Source: Watersipora subatra (taxonomy: Eukaryota; Bryozoa; Gymnolaemata; Cheilostomatida; Watersiporidae). Taken from it: a DNA stretch of 64,000 nt. The notes beneath the pieces are model-generated. The model had not been told where the DNA came from, made no database searches, and worked only from the letters and a program-made list of their open reading frames with translations. The stretch's first letter is position 1. Every line of letters starts with the position of its first letter. The stretch is from NCBI RefSeq assembly GCF_963576615.1, contig NC_088709.1, positions 22,523,243 to 22,587,242 on the forward strand, written 5' to 3'. Below, piece by piece: positions 62,701 to 64,000 of the stretch. A program made the position numbers and the translations under genes.

Positions 62701-64000
62701 TGCTTGTATCGTTTTACTTAAATCGTGTTATTAATGCAAGCAACAAACAAATATATATAAATATTTTGCTTGAGTTTCTTGACTAGATTAACTAGTTTCC
62801 TTGCTCGTTTTGCTGACTTAATCAAATAGTTTTTGTTTTTGCATATTTTCTGTAATCATCCGTTATCCGATTGCTCTCTTGAAGCAATCGTCTTATAATA
62901 AACCAAAAACCCCTTATTTTCTGTCTTTATTGACTTGTTTAACTTGCATAATTAATTGTCTTATTGACTTAATCAAGTCGTTTATTTGTTTGTCTCGTAG
63001 AAAAAATAAAATAAAATACTGGTACATAATGACATCTCTATAATGCACCCATCCGGGCGCGAATGAGATAATATAGTAGACTAGACTAGACTAGATTAGT
63101 ACTACTGAGAATAATAATAATAATATATATATACACAAAGTGCCAAACGGTACATCGTACTCCGAGTATCTTTTATTTGAATTATTAAAATTTGTTAATA
63201 AATAAATAATTTTATTCATGATTTCATTTGAATCCATTAAAATCAAATACTAATTTCACTAGGCACGGCACCTAGTGACGTGTTAGAACATCAGCCTTTT
63301 TGTTCCTTAATCTCACGAAAAGACTGATGTTCTAGCAATACTCGATCCAGATGATAGAATATAAACCACAAAAATTGTCAATCTAATTCTCATACAATTT
63401 TTATTTTTAAGTATCATTCTGTATATATTATTATATTATCGTTACAATTTTGTACCAATATAACACTGTAAAAATCTGTACAGGAACAATTACACTGTAG
63501 ATTGTATTTATACACTCTCAAGTATTAACCTTTCATCTTGGCCCGAAAAAGGGGACATTTTTTCTGTTTTAGTATTATTTTTAATCAACAAAGAGTTCAG
63601 GATCATCTTAGGCACGTCACATGACTTTTACTAAAAAGCGATTAATTTAAATTCCTACGTTTTATTCGTTAAAATCTAGCAATTGCTTACTGTTCTTATC
63701 AAACGTGTACCTACATTGATTATTTACTTAACAATTTATCAATCATATCTTGTCGCGGAATACTTACGTTCTGTTGTAGTCTAGTTCACAGTAGGTTTTT
63801 TAGTTTTCAGTTTTGTAATTTGTTAGAACCTTGCGAATCTAAGATAATAAGTATGAGCATGAAACGCGACCCCAAAACTACCTTCGTTTTAGACTCAAAT
63901 CCATGACCATTTTAATTTCCTTCCTATTTTAATACAGCCCATACACAAGTCTATGACACTGTGCTCCAATGTTTACGTGGTGACTAACTGCACTAATACC

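Overview
The window looks like nuclear DNA of an invertebrate animal. It is AT-rich and contains spliced genes with GT/AG introns, two 7-transmembrane receptor-like loci, the 3' end of an UNC93-like gene, Ty3/Gypsy and non-LTR retrotransposons, cut-and-paste DNA elements and many micro- and minisatellites. There is no operon structure, ribosome-binding-site pattern, plasmid or phage gene. A lophotrochozoan is a reasonable guess, but nothing here fixes the phylum.

Region by region. 1-8230: a decayed Ty3/Gypsy element (element A, minus strand) with both LTRs, sitting in an older degenerate short tandem repeat. 8716-11577: a complete intronless coding region for a 953-residue ankyrin-repeat protein. 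12161-15070: a 40-bp satellite, a degenerate SH2-like fragment and a long inverted repeat. 15685-18590: a 1.37-kb element with terminal inverted repeats, next to a 27-bp minisatellite. 21560-23445: a GT-rich microsatellite and a decayed LINE (minus strand). 25945-34269: two tandem receptor loci on the minus strand, both broken, with a Thr-rich repeat upstream of the second. 35821-38245: the last three exons of an UNC93-like gene (minus strand).

The centrepiece is 40285-53728. I reconstructed 17 coding exons on the plus strand with canonical splice sites and consistent phases. They give a 766-residue protein of the KDZ (Kyakuja-Dileera-Zisupton) transposase superfamily, with its Cys cluster and candidate D/D/E residues present. 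Two introns were invaded by other transposons: a 4.1-kb Gypsy element (element B) in intron 13 and a 1.26-kb inverted-repeat element in intron 14. No exon is broken. No terminal repeats of a KDZ transposon were seen around it, so it may be a domesticated host gene.

53729-64000 holds a 370-bp tandem repeat, a small charged multi-exon gene on the minus strand, and a LINE split by a 1.43-kb insertion with TTAA target duplication. After these come a 24-bp minisatellite that is open in several frames, another LINE tail, and paired hairpins near the right end.

The genes share no evident pathway. The unifying theme is nested transposon activity around a few host genes. All splice models were made by eye from splice consensus, phase and family resemblance. 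No alignment or database search was run.
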